A DNA stretch of 64,000 nt from Sindora glabra (Eukaryota; Streptophyta; Magnoliopsida; Fabales; Fabaceae), in the NCBI GenBank assembly GCA_020226215.1, contig CM035229.1, positions 86,073,343-86,137,342 on the forward strand, read 5' to 3'. A program made the position numbers and the translations under genes. The notes under the pieces were generated by a model. It was not told the origin of the DNA. It saw nothing but the letters and a program-made list of their open reading frames with translations, and ran no database searches. The first letter of the stretch is position 1. The number at the start of each line of letters is the position of its first letter. This document shows, one piece after another, positions 36,956 to 50,389 of this stretch.

Positions 36956-37207
36956 TTGACAATTCAACGTGTTGCCAAAAATAATTCAGAGGGGAATCAT
37001 TTATTCCGTAAAGCCTCTAAAAAGGAGGCAGATTTGGGACACTACCAAATAAGCCTCCCTCAGTTGGAGAATATTGAATGGAACCTAACTCTGATACAAT
37101 CACACACATCAAATGTGAAAATTATTATTCAAGTTGGAAACGCAAGTGTGATCTTTAATAATTTACTCAGTTCCACAGCCTCAATCATTGGGTTGCCTCC
37201 CGACTAA
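36956..37207 (+). other. Unrecognised 83-codon open frame
   Basis: Open from ATG to TAA in a locally less AT-rich patch, starting MTIQRVAKNNSEG and ending IIGLPPD. Composition looks protein-like (no long homopolymers), but I recognise no family, and no promoter or splice context supports it. It may belong with the patch at 36420-36700, which reads on the other strand. Confidence 0.25.
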
Positions 37208-40200
37208 TCGATCCCTTTAATTTTATTATTAAAAATAAACAAATTAATTTTATGATGATAGAAGTATTGAAAAGTGTACATTGTTTCATTACTTACTGAT
37301 ATAACAATGAGCAGTTTTCCGGAAGTTTTCAAAGTTATAATTAAAATAAAATATAGAAAAAATTGATAAGCATTCTCATTGATTTTGGACTAATTAATCC
37401 GTGAGATTCATGAACTATTAGGAGATGTTTCACTAAGTGATCAAACAGACCCTAAGAATTAGACAAGTGCTACGTAAACAATATTGCAAATAATTTTATA
37501 ATATGACTGTAAGTAAGGGATCGTTTAATTTGCAGTAAAAATATGAGAAGTTATATTTCTCAAGAAATAAAAAATTTTGACTTGTTTGGTTGCTCATAAA
37601 ATATAAAGAATTATTTTCTAAGAAATTATATTTTTCACAGATTGTAGGAAATCATTTATCTATTTCCTCTTAAGTAACTTTTATTTCTTGAGAAATATAA
37701 CTTCCTTCATATCAACCAAACAATATTGAGAACTTCTCAATAAATTCACATAAAAAATAACTTCTTATGACATTTAATTTTCCGTAGGAACTTATTTCCC
37801 AGATAAATCAAACGACCCCTAAGATTATTTCTATAAATATTGATCTTTACAAGTATGAATTTGATTTCTCTTCACTCTACTTTCTATTTTTTTCTCTTGT
37901 TAACTTAAATTTTGAAGAGTTAGAACAGGACTATGACTCTATTATTCACTGTGTTCGACCTCTCAACTACAAGAAGTTAAGACAAGCTAATTTGAGGGAC
38001 GGCGTTGGGGAACCATATACCAACAGAAATGAATCTCCGTAGACCCTGACCCAGTCTGCAATATTAAATTAATGCAAAGTTGACGTAGAGATAGCCACTA
38101 ACACGCTACGCATAATGGCTTCTGTCGATAACAACTGAGAGATGCATCACTTTCACTGCTGGAATAAACTGCGTAGAACATCTCAAAATTGACTTTTACT
38201 ACTTTTATAAATGTCAAAAAATTCCAACTAAAATATATATTGCTTAGTCATATTTATATATATAAAAAAAAAGTAACGACTATTTGAATTTATAACTATC
38301 TTGCCATCCTATTACCCATATTCTCTCAAAATTGAGAATGAATTTGTGTATGAACATTGACAGTGCCTTTTCATGTAAATCACTCTTACGTTTCTTCATA
38401 TATATATATATAAAAACACGCAAGTTTTTTGTGGTTGAAAATAATACATATGTATGTGCACGTGAGGAATTGCTTCTTGCTCATACTTTGCCGTGGTAAT
38501 TGGATAGAGAAGAAACAAAGTCAAAGATACCAACTATCTTGACACGCTAAAAACCACTTCTAATTAATCCCAACATACACAAATCTGGCAAATAAAATAG
38601 GAATGGAGAACACGTGGCATCCATTTCCATAGATACGAAGGTTAAACATAGACGGCATGATCGGACGTGTAGGGAGAAATTTATGAGATCTTGTCACCGC
38701 ATCGACCAAATCCAATTGGTAATATAATGTGTATTCAATCAATATAAATAATTTTATTATACAATAAAAATATTAATCTACTTAATCTATATGTGTATAA
38801 TTTTGAATTTAAATTTTAAATATAATTAAAATAAAATTTTTAAAATAATATGGAATATCACTGCATTATTAAATGATTATGATATAAATAAATTTCAAAT
38901 AAAAAATAAAAAAATCAAAAGGTATGTTTGTTTACTTTGGTGATCGTCTTGTCATCTATTTTTTAAAAATTGTGATTTTAAATGTGTAATTAAAAAAAAT
39001 CTTTTGCTTACCCTTTTTTAAAAATAATTTTATATTTTTATGTTTTTAAAAATAATAATTTTTGCTTGCCAACCGTCTCTATAATCTATTTTTAAAATTT
39101 ATGATTCCAACTATATAACTTAAAAATAAAAAAATAAAAGCAACTTTTAAATTTTTTTTAATTTTTTATGGCAAGTTTGTAATTGAATAAAACTTTCTTA
39201 TTTGTTCAATCGGCCACCGTTTATGTATTCTATTAATCACTCTTTGTTATTTATTTTTCTTAATTGTGAGAACATTTTTTGAAAATAATTCATTAAGAAA
39301 ATTGGGAATTAGTGACGGCAATCTGCAAGCGATTCCACGCCCAACGCTGATTTTGAGTGTTAGTGAGGGGATTAGCGATGCTTTTGCTAATAGTTCTTCA
39401 AGTGTAATACCTAATGAAGTAAAATGATTATTGAATAGCAAGGATATGGATGAAATGAATGGAATAATTGTTATCTTCAAATCCACAATTAACTGATGAA
39501 ATATTAATGAATCTTCCATTCCTGGTAATCATTTTATATGACTTGCTTGAAATTCTTTTCTTTTCCATTATCAATAATTTTTCTTGACTACAATTGCTAG
39601 TGAATTTTAAAGATCCATAGCAAGAGAAAAAATTTTGGTGTATTTGAATATGTTTTTATTTTTATATTTTTAAAAATTAATTTAAAAATTATTTTTTATT
39701 TTAAAATTTAAGGAAGATAAAGAATAAAAAGTAATCAATGTTACAAATAAGAAAATATTTCATTTAATTTTAACATTGACATCAAGAACAAGTTAAAAAA
39801 TATCTAAAAGTTACTTCCATTTTTAAGTTATATATTTAGAATTACAATTTTTTAAGAACATATTCTAAAAATAAATTCCCACATAAATTTTTCTATTTTT
39901 TATAAAAAATATAACTGTTTTCAAAAATAATAAATAAATAGACTCTTTGTGTCTTAATTTGACGGCAAAGAAGAAGGTGTAACTTAGAATTGAAGTAATA
40001 AAATGTCTTTAACTCTCCTTTTAATCCAGCGGTAGTGAATGATTTTTAAAATACATGACATTACATTTATTTTAAAAGTTAGATTAAACAACTAATTTAA
40101 ATAAAAGTTAATGACTGTTATTAAAATGAGTAAAATACACTTTCTTATAATATATTAAAATTATGTAAATCTCCCTGTTAATTTTAAATCCTACAAATTA

Positions 40201-40659
40201 GTCTATTTAATAGAAAATATTAATAATATTCTCCTTTTTATTCTTTTGTACCTTTTATCATAGTTTACTTTAAAAATTAATTATAAAATGACTATCCTAT
40301 CTTTTATTTTCTTTTTCTTTGCCTTCTTTCCCTTCCTTTCTCTTTCTAACATTATTTCTATTCTTTCTCCTTCTAACATTATTTCTATTCCAACTGTGTC
40401 TTGAAGCCTTTTTCCCCTTCGCTCACGTTGTTTCCTTCACCTTTATCTTATTTCAATCAGTCCTTTCCTTCTTCATCCTCAATCAAAGTCCTTCTTCACC
40501 GGTGGGTCACACATGGAGGAAGATGATGACATTGTTAAGAAGAAGGTATCAGATGGTTTAAACATTATTGTCACTTAAATCAATGGCAATAGTGATTTTG
40601 CATCACAACCAGAGGTGGAACTTCTAAAGGATATACAATACAACAATCTAGGGATATAC
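37208..40659. other. Spacer with scattered promoter-like motifs
   Basis: No gene recognised. A GC-richer island at 38570-38710 contains a G-box ACACGTGGC near 38610 and CGGACGTG near 38663. The part from 40300 to 40500 is CT-rich (CTTTCTCCTTCTAAC repeated), which produces open frames without protein character. Confidence 0.4.
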
Positions 40660-41215
40660 AAGCGAGGAAGTCTCAGTCATTTGTATAGGTTTCTAAAAAT
40701 TTAATTTTTTTTAAAAAAATTAAAAACACTTATATAAACGATAAAAGTCATTTGTATAAACATGTGATCTGTATAAATTGAGACTATACAAACAATCAGA
40801 TCATCTATATAAGTCCCCCAAAATGAAAATATGTAAGAACCTATATAGACCAAAAGAGTGGTCTGTATAAAGTGGAGTTATAAAGATGATACTATCGTCT
40901 ATATAATTCCCTACATATTTTTAAAAAAAAATATATACAAATAACAGGATCATTTGTATAACTCCACTCTATATAGAGCACACATGTGATTTGTATAGCT
41001 GAGGCTATACATATGATAGAATCGTCTATGTAGGTCTCTTGTATATTTTAAAAAAAAAAATAAGTTAGGATTTGCATAGATGAATGTCGTCTATATAAGC
41101 CTCTAAATTTTCTAACTTGAAAAATTTGAGAGAACTTATATAGACGATAATGTTGTTTGGGTAGGCTTGGCCTACACAAGCCACTTATATGGTCTATATA
41201 GGTCAGGCATATATA
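40660..41215. repeat. Array of CGTCTATATA-type motifs in both orientations
   Basis: About a dozen variants of ATCGTCTATATAAG or its complement CTTATATAGACGAT, spaced 20-60 bp (for example 40896, 41088-41099, 41135-41146, 41191). Two of them form an inverted repeat at 41088-41146, and GTAGGCTTGGCCTAC is a palindrome at 41161-41175. Dense short repeats of this kind are typical of subterminal regions of CACTA or MULE transposons. No termini were found. Confidence 0.6.
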
Positions 41216-44200
41216 AGAAGTATAAAATATTTTAAACTCTTTTTTTAAATATTAATATCATACTATTTATGTAAAAAAATTTCCATTAAATCTTATTTCA
41301 CATCCTTAATGGAGAAAAAACTTTTATTTTTTTAACTTATTTGATTATATAAAAATTAATCATTTAAAAGTAACTTTGTAATTAAAATTATTTTTAAGAT
41401 AAAAATTATGAGTAATAATTTTCCATTCAAAAACAACAATTAATTAGTATTATCAATTATAAAATAACAAATTATAATTATTTTTAAAATTATTTATTTA
41501 TAATTAACCATTTTTAAAATTATTTCTTATGCAAAATCATTTTAAAAGATATTTTATCATTTCAATCATCTTGAAATTCAAAGGAATAAATTAAAATAAA
41601 AAATGGAATCTTTTTTAAAATTATGAAATATGAGAAATAATTTCAAATATAATTGATGACCATCATTATTTTGTAGCACTAGAAAAAAATGATTATAAAT
41701 TAATGTTTAATCATCAAATAAAAAATTATTTTCATTTTTCAGTCTGACATTAATTTTAGTTGTAAAGTTAGGGTTTCAAAGGTTAAATTTGTATAAATGC
41801 ACTAAAAAAATTAATAGCACAAACTTTTTTTTACCATTAATGATTTGAATGAAAAAATAATAAATAAGAAAGTAATTTAACTCAAAATATTTATTGAACA
41901 TCAATATAATTATTAGGTATCTCTAATGTATAAAGTGATAAATATGATAATGAAGTAGAGTTGGAGCATATCAACTTCTTTTAACCCATATCCAATTATA
42001 AAAAATAATATATCAACTTGTGTCATATCCTTTTATTAAGAATAATATTTGTGTCATCATGATATTTTACAATGTTTCATAGGAATTAAAATTACTTAAC
42101 ATCTTCCACCAAAAAAAATACTTAAGATAATTTGAAAGATACATCTTTTACGGTGTACATGTCATTCTTTTAATTTTAATAATGTAACCAAATATTTTTA
42201 CTTATAATAGGATGGAGGTTGACAAGTATCATTTTATATTTATATTATGAATAAATTTATTTAATAAAATTTATTGATATATTTTTCATATATTCTTTAG
42301 TATTATATTTTAAATCTTTGAATCTAAGGAAGAGTTAATAGAGATCTTCTTTCTTTTCAAAAATGTAAGAGCAAAATAATCAATATATTAATATTGAAAG
42401 ATAAAAAATTATACTAATATATCATTTTTAAATTCAATGAAATTCTTAAGTATAAAAAAAAGTTTAGTTAAGTAGAGTTTTTTTTGTTTAATCATTTTTT
42501 TATTATTAATATGATATATAAAGACCCGTACAACAAATATACAATAATAGAGGTTTTTTAGAATAATTTCTTTACTAAGTTGAAGATCTAATTTAACTAA
42601 ATTATTTTACTATATATCATACATTTCAATTCTTATATCACATTTTAAAAAAAATTTAGTTTTAAATCTAATTATAATTATAAAATAGATATTATGTATT
42701 AAATTTTAATACTTTTATAATTTCTTATTAAATATTAAAACTAATTTTAAATTAATTGAGATTTTGTTTAGGTTTATATATGATTCCACTTTTTTGTTAT
42801 CTATTTTTGCATATTTATTTTTATATTCACCTAACTATTTAATATTCATATGTCAATATCATTAACATACATGCATATATATGTAAAATAATTTCTATTG
42901 TAAAATAAACTTAATATAATTGAAAATTTTAATTTAATCAATTAAGAACATATTTATTTTTTATATTGCTTTACTATACAATTTACTAATTATTTCTATT
43001 TATTTTAAGTGAATTATTGCACATTTTTCTTCTTCTTTTCTACATTCACTCTCATTCTATATAATTCAAATACTAAGTTTAGAAACAATTAAATTTGTGT
43101 GAAACTGTTTAAATAAGTTATAAATCTAATTTAACTTAATTTTATTTTTAATTCTTATATTACCCTACAACACACCATTGTGGGTCTTTTTCCATTTTTC
43201 TTTGCTTTACTCCATTTTTTTACATATTAGAAGCTAATACCACTAAATAATACATATATAATGTCATATATTTATATTTATTATGAAAGGCTATTTTTAA
43301 TATGTTAAAAAATAAATGTATTAAGTATCAATTAAAATAATTAATTATATAATCTACTCAATGAAAGTGTTTAAAAATTAAAATTAAATCTTTTTAATTA
43401 CTTTTTTCAATAGATTTGTGATATTAATTTTTTTACTATAATATTTTTCACATAAATATACATTAATTGAAAACTTGTCAAGCATTCATTTTAGCACTCC
43501 TTTTTATTCAATAACTTTTTATTTATGTCATTACATAGTTTTTCTTTTTTCTCTTATTTACTTTTTTTATTTAAAATTTAAATATAAATATCTTTAGATC
43601 ATAATAATAAAATATAATATAATTTTTCATCATAAAAGTATTTTAAATAACTCAGAAATTCAATTGTTTAAATTTTTTATTTTTATCTATTGTATGTTTT
43701 ATTTTTCAATAAGTTTAAAATTTAATTTAATTAGATTATTTTGATATATGTCATATTATTTAATTATTATACCACATGTTCAAAGTTAAGTCATTTTAAA
43801 TCTAAATATATAATTATAAATAAATACAATAAATTAAATTCTAATACTTTATAAAAAAAATTTGCACATTTAACATAAAAATAATATTTTAAAACTTAGT
43901 CTGACCATTAATTTGGCAAAATGAGCGTGTGAAGATCAGACCAATTTAATCGGTTGAATCGATTGATTGATCCAGTCAGTATATATATTTGAAAAAATTA
44001 AATCTACTTATTTTATACAAGTACATTTTTAAAGTACGATAAATGAACATTAATTTTATCATAATTATAAACTAAAGTTTAAGCATTTTCATCATATTAA
44101 GTAGAAAGTTACTCTCATAATTTTAAAATCTATTCAATCAAAATTTTAAAAGTTATTCAATTGTAATATTAAAACTATTAATTCATTAAAATACAATAGG

Positions 44201-44490
44201 AAGTAGTATTAAAATTTCAGTATTATGGCAAAATGAGAAAAATTTTCATAATTGCAAACATTCAACACAATTTAAATATATTTTATAATATTAAAATTAT
44301 ACTTCATTTCAATTTATTAAAAATTCTAAATTTGTTATTATAAGCAGAGATAATATTTATTAAATAAGAATGATTTAACTATTACATAAAGTATAATTTA
44401 ATATAAATTATCTAAAAAATTTTAAATAAAGGTAATGGAAAAAAAAGTCTTATATAAATGAAATGCAATTCTTTACACAAGCTTGTGTTA
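41216..44490. other. AT-rich spacer
   Basis: Extremely AT-rich, no coding region recognised. It lies between the motif array at 40.7-41.2 kb and a second patch of the same motifs at 44.64-44.76 kb, so it may be the interior of one non-autonomous transposon. Confidence 0.4.
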
Positions 44491-44501
44491 GCACAAGCAA
44501 C

Positions 44502-44542
44502 TAGCGGAGAATGTTTCAGCTTTAACAGCATGTGTTCGATCC
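44502..44542 (+). other. tRNA-like A and B boxes (possible SINE or tRNA relic)
   Basis: TAGCGGAGAATG (44502-44513) resembles an RNA polymerase III A box, and GTTCGATCC (44534-44542) matches the B-box consensus GWTCRANNC. The spacing of about 32 bases is short for a tRNA but within SINE range. No full tRNA fold is evident and no poly(A) or poly(T) tail was identified. Confidence 0.3.
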
Positions 44543-44639
44543 TCTTGCATAACATTTTGACTTACATTTTGCAAATTTAAATGGCAAGAAGAGTGTATTA
44601 AGTGGCGAGAAGAGTGGCTCATTTATTGGAAATTTCAGT

Positions 44640-44775
44640 CACCTATACAAAAAACACATGTCATTTATATAGTCCTTATTGGTCAAATAATGCATATGCC
44701 TTTCATTAAGGGCAATGCAGACGACCAAAGGGGCTTATATAGATGACACACATCATCTTTATTACTCCTGGGTAT
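44640..44775. repeat. Second patch of TATATAGAYGA-type motifs
   Basis: Contains CATTTATATAGTCC and GGGGCTTATATAGATGACAC with the mirror-like ACACATCATC, related to the motifs at 40660-41215. Possibly the opposite subterminal end of one element. Confidence 0.4.
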
Positions 44776-44858
44776 TTAACCCATTCAAGCACCCTCCCTC
44801 TCCCATTTTTTGCCACTTCAGTTATTGTTCTCTCTTCTTTCATTCTCTCTTGCGATGT

Positions 44859-45000
44859 GGCATTTCAACTATTAGCCTCATTTTTTAAAATGATTTGAGC
44901 AAAATGCTGTGTCAAAAAAATAATTTCCCTAAATACTTATTTTTTTTAAATTGTTGGGTCACAGGTTGCACCTCCCTGTGACCAGGCCAGTCTACTCACG
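44859..45000 (+). repeat. Left terminal inverted repeat of the MULE
   Basis: Diverged inverted match to 54550-54690, best at the outer 17 bases and at 44910-44945. Its inner end contains the stem GGTCACAGG/CCTGTGACC at 44957-44983, which is not kept in the right copy. The inner limit is approximate. Confidence 0.8.
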
Positions 45001-47496
45001 TTGAATTGCATCCCATGATCAGTAAGTTAACTAGTTACGTAGGGTCAGACCCAATGATCAGATTGGCACTGTTCCTTGCAACTGCATTGTTCCCCTATGC
45101 TCCCCTTCCCTGCCCGTGTTCAATATATATACCTCCCCTCCCCAGCCCTACAAAAATCCTTCAATATATCCTCCCTTCCCCTTCCCACTAGTAGCCATAA
45201 TTTGTTCAATATTTATTCCCCCCTCTCCAGTAGTAGTCACAATTTGTTCACCCTTATTGTAAAGATTTCTCAAAAGGTCATTATACAAGTAAGATGTTTA
45301 TTTAAAAAAAAAATTTCAGATGGTATAGAAATATAATTTGTGTTCAAAATAATATTTGTTACAAATAATATTTGTTACAAGTATTTCCTTATTTTATTTT
45401 GTATTTGTAGTAGGCATTGTAACTAGATTATTATTACTCTATTTTATTAAATATTTTATTATTATATTTATATTTGTTATTCTCATCTGTTTATTATAAT
45501 ATTTATTTTTTTAGTTTTCCTATATTATTATGCCTGTGGGTATTATTTTAATTCGCCTGTATTATTTTAGTTTACTTTTATTATTATAGTGTTTGAGTAT
45601 ATTATCATAGTTATGGTTTGACTAGATTATACATGTTGCGTATATTGTTATGATTTAAATTATTATACTTATAGGTTATGCATTATAAAATAAAAAATTT
45701 GAAGACTTGAAAATTTTAATTTAATTAAGAATAGAAATTTATATAATTAACAAAAATATAATAAAATAAGTTTAGGTATTTTGTAAATAATAGAAAGAAA
45801 TTCTTACATCTGGTTATGAGAAATACTATTAGTACTCATCCAAAAGTGAAAAAAATATTAAAAGTATATATTATTATCCTTGACTTATTAACCTTTAAAA
45901 TAATATTATAATACACATAGTACTGATTAATTAATATTCTAAACTTCGAGACCATTTAGTTCAAATTGGGGAAAGAGAATAAAATCAGGAAAGGGAATGA
46001 CTCCTAATTATCCAATCCATTTGGTTCAAGTATTTTTAATTTACTCTATAAGTAACCATTACTGTAGAAAATAATTTACTTATAATTATTATTGAAATAG
46101 TCATAATATTGTTTATCTTATTATTTTTATTTTATTTACCAATATCATAATTTTTAGAATTGTTTAACATTAATTATTAATATGTTATTGGTACTATTTT
46201 TATTATTATTCTTGCTATTACAACTACTATTAATACATTAATAATAATTAATATTATCATAATGATATTAATTGTTAATTTTAATTTAATTATGAATTGT
46301 AATATTTTTTATTATATTGTTAATATTATTAAATATGAATGACTTAAAAGTATTGTAATATTAAAAATAGTAATTATTAAAATAATATAATGTTATTATA
46401 TAATATTTAATATTTAGTAATATTATATATTTATTAAGTAAATGTTAATAGTATTATTAATAAATAATTATTTATTTATTATTTAAATATTATTTAATTA
46501 TATTATCATAAATAATATCTATAATAATTATTTTATTAATATTATTAAATATTTTTATGTTATATAGTTAATAATATTTACTAATATTATTAAATTCATA
46601 ATTAAATTTAATTGCTAACATTTAGTTCTTGTTATTATTTCATTTGTTACTTTATTATTTATCTATTATTTTTTGTAACAAGGATAGTTATAATTCTATC
46701 ATGAATAATTATTATTTTATTATTGTTATTAAGTTATTATTTTTTAATAATATTATTAAATTATTATTTTATTAATTAATTTATTATATATATTATAATA
46801 CTTATTATAAGATTATTTTTTTATCTAACCATTTTTATTACAAATAATTATTTATTAAATACTATCATTTTTACTTATATAAATATCCTATAAGGATAAA
46901 TTGTTATTATTATCATTTTTATTATCATATTGAATATGACAAACTTAAAACTCATAACTTATTTATTACCATTCTTTATAAACTTGTTTTAGTCTATTTA
47001 TTTTCACAAAATTTGAATTTCAAAATTGAACTTAAATTAAACTGGTAAGTAGTTATTAATAAATAAGTTAAATTAGACATTTAAAATAGGTATAAAAATT
47101 AATTAATTACAATAAAGTATATTTAAAATTATTTTTTCCTAAAAACTTAAGAATGTTTAATTTTTCTACTTCATTGAAAATTAAATTTCTTGTGGAGGAA
47201 TTCAAAGATAATTTAGACAAGAAATTGTATACATGTGTCTAAATGTAGCATTATAAGAGGATAAATAAATGGTAAACTATGAAATTTAAGTGCATAGAAG
47301 TAATATATGTGTAAGTAAATATCTAAGATTGGCATCTAAAATAATTAGTTAATTAACCAAAAGGAATGAAATAATTATGAGTAATTCGGTAATAATAGTT
47401 AATTGTAGTTGTTTCTATAATTAGGATACCTCTTTCAATGCTAAATAAATTTACTTCTTGAGATGACTTATAAACTTAACTATGGTAGGAATCAGA
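45001..47496. other. Non-coding left interior of the MULE
   Basis: A CT-rich leader-like stretch at 45080-45250 is followed by TTA/ATT-rich low-complexity DNA (46080-46960). No protein is recognised. This would hold the promoter and leader of the transposase gene. Confidence 0.5.
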
Positions 47497-50215
47497 ATGA
47501 ATACCATGGAAGAAAATATTTGTATTTATACAAATGGAGAAATTTATGAGATAAAGTAGGGCGATACATTTAAGTGTAACAAAATTAAAGTAATAAGAAT
47601 TAAATCAGATATAACCTTGGATGCATTAAAAAATCTAGTTGGGCGAAAGCTACAACATAATGAAAATCAAGTTGTAACTAAGTTGGTATATAGGCATCCG
47701 CTTTTACTAAATTCGACGCAATATAAGGCGTGTGTGTTGGAAAATGATGATGACATTTAATAAATATAGGAAGTGAATGTGAGATTCCCTACTCAACTGT
47801 CCTACCCAGAAATGTATGCATATATCTTAACTATAGAACTGGATATGAACATAGCTAATCAAATAATTTATGCGAGTGATCCATCCATATTACCGTCTAT
47901 TAGCTAACTTCACCACACTAATGAGGGGTCATCATCTTACAACCCGTACCTTACTAGTATAGAACCAATGAACAGTCGAATTGAATATGACCAGCAATTT
48001 CACACCCTTATAATCGATTATGCTCCAGAATCATGTTTTTCTTAGCCTAGCTATGGTTCATTTCAATCCCCCTCTTCTCCAGAGGAAACATAAGACATCA
48101 TGCATGAATTTAAAGAGGAAGACGCATATGATGATATTCCCTAAGGGCTTGATGGTGATAATGATAATTACGATGATGATGATTGTGTAGATGTTATGAA
48201 CACACTCCTAACAACACTTGTAAGCTGATAATAGAATCAACTACTACTTTTTTTTTACAAATAAATATAGAAGTTGTCGTAAGTCATGATTACCCTGAAG
48301 TGGGAGATGGTATAAATATAAATGACAACTAGGAGCCATATGTAGGTTTACGATATGTGGACTAAAAGTTATTTTACCATGCAATGAAGATATATTCAAT
48401 CCGAACTCATCACACATTTGTGTGCGCTACTCTTTGGCCAAATATGAAGAATATCGATGTCTTCACTATGGCATACAATCCAATTGGAAGGTTCAAGCAT
48501 GGCATAAGTTGAGAGAGAATCACTGGTAGATATCAAAATATAATAGGCTTCATACATATGTATTTGCCTCTCTTTCCTGAGATCATCCAAAATTGGACAC
48601 AAATGTCATTTCATCCTTCATTGTGACCATGGTGATCGAAAATCCAAGTGTAACTATTCAAGAAGTCATTGAGCGAATTCATGGTATTTTTGGGTACTCA
48701 ATATCCTATAAGAAGATGTGTAAAGGAAAACATCAAGCCATCGCTCTTACATTTAAGAATTGGGAGAAGTCATATTCTATACTACCAAGGTGGCTGGCGG
48801 CAGTGTGACACCTTAATCCTGAGTCTTACTTTGAGATCGTTAGCAAAGAATGCCTGTAAAGTAGTTCTCAAAATAAACTGATTGCACTGTTCCATTGAGT
48901 TTTTTAGACTTTCAAGTTATGCATCGATGCAATTAACCATTTAAAATCGATAGTCCAAGTAGATGACACCTTTTTGTATGAAAAGTATAAGGGGTGTTGC
49001 TTATTGTGATATCATAGGATGGTGATAGAAAAGTTATACTTTTTGCATTATTGTGGTAAAGGGGAAAACATACAAGACATAAGCTTGGTTCTTATCAAAC
49101 CTTCGATGGTATGTCGTTAAGGACAGACATGATATTTGCTTGATATCATATAAACATTCCGAAATACTAGCTGGCGTTGCAAACCCACGAGTAGGATGAC
49201 AACCCCCTTATGCTTATTATATGTTCTGCTTATAACATATCACCAGTAATCTAAACTCAACTTTTAGAATGGCATGGCTGAAAAAGATGTTTACTAACAT
49301 TGATGTGTATTACTTACACTAACCTCATTAATTATCATTGCCTATATGATTATTGTTTATTCAATTACAATGATGTGTGGAACAGGTTACCAATATCAGC
49401 AACATGTTGTAGAATGTAAGTTAGATAAATTGCACCTAAGAGCTACTGATTGGATGGATAATATCCCAAAAATTCAATAGAGTCATGCTTATGATGAGAA
49501 AGGCCGATGGTGGGGGTATATGACAACCAACTTAGTCGAGTGTCTCAATAATGTATTTAAAGGGGTTAGATTTTTACCAATTACCAGGTTAGTCAAAGCT
49601 ACACTATATCAAATAATGTATATTTTGTTAATTAAGCAAAGATCATTGCAACATAGTTACAGGCAGGAAAGGTATTTAGTGAAGACATTCAAAAAAAGAT
49701 CCAATAGTGCATTCAGAAAACATCTACCTGTCATGTACATCATTTTAATTGCTTAGGGTAAGATTTTGAGGTAGATAAGCCGTATGACCTAACTTGGAAA
49801 TAGTTTGGTCATACTTACAAGGTTAATTTATGCGATCGAACATATGATTATAGCGAATTCTAAGTGCAGCATTGGCCTTGCCAACATATGTTTACTGCAT
49901 GTGCAAAGGTATCGTTGGATCCATTACAGTATATTAATTCTATCTTCTGATTGGAGACAATCCTAAAGGCTTATAGTTGTGAGTTTTGGTCAATCGATGG
50001 TACGGAGTATTGGCTAGCATTAAATGGACTAATACTAGTGCCAAATCCAGCATAGATGCGTCCCAATAACCAACTACATTCCACACGAATAAGAAATGAA
50101 ATGGATTGGAGAGAGAATCCATCACAACCTCAGAGGTGTGGGTTATGCAGGCAAACTGGGCACAACCACGCAACCTGTCAAACTAATTAACGGAATATGC
50201 CATGACAACCTATAC
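47497..50215 (+). pseudogene. MULE transposase, broken
   Basis: Relic of a plant MULE (MuDR-type) transposase. From ATG 47497 it shows the N-terminal region (MNTMEENICIYTNGEIYEIK). An acidic stretch near 48100-48190 precedes a MuDR N-terminal segment with WPNMKN and HPKLD (48435-48600). Next comes SYKKMCKGKHQAIAL and SYSILPRWLAAV (48700-48807), then a DDTFLYEKYKG piece of the DDE core near 48960. A segment GYMTTNLVECLNNVFKG follows at 49516, then a decayed SWIM finger near 49840-49920 (CDRTYDY, WPCQHMF) and an intact CCHC knuckle CGLCRQTGHNHATC at 50137-50178. Many stops and frame changes. Confidence 0.9.
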
Positions 50216-50389
50216 CCCAAAATTGCAACTTGTTGTATCTTTAGAGTAAAATATACTTGTCTTTATTATTTATTTTTTAGTTGCGTTATGGAAGACTTAC
50301 ATGAATTTGTGGTTATGCAATTGACTAAATTTATTCAGATTGACATAGTTCATATCATTCGATTTTAATGGCTAGTCAATGTCATGTTG

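Noticed and set aside
40319..40561. Hydrophobic 80-codon frame
   Set aside because: It comes from a CT-rich low-complexity run (Phe, Leu, Ser repeats) with duplicated CTTCTAACATTATTTCTATT; no protein character.
41674..41700. CACTAGAAAAAAATG as a CACTA or MITE terminus
   Set aside because: It looks like a common terminus, but no matching inverted end or target duplication was found nearby.
46080..46960. TTA/ATT-rich tract as a possible satellite or origin
   Set aside because: There is no fixed period; it is cryptic simple sequence typical of AT-rich spacer.
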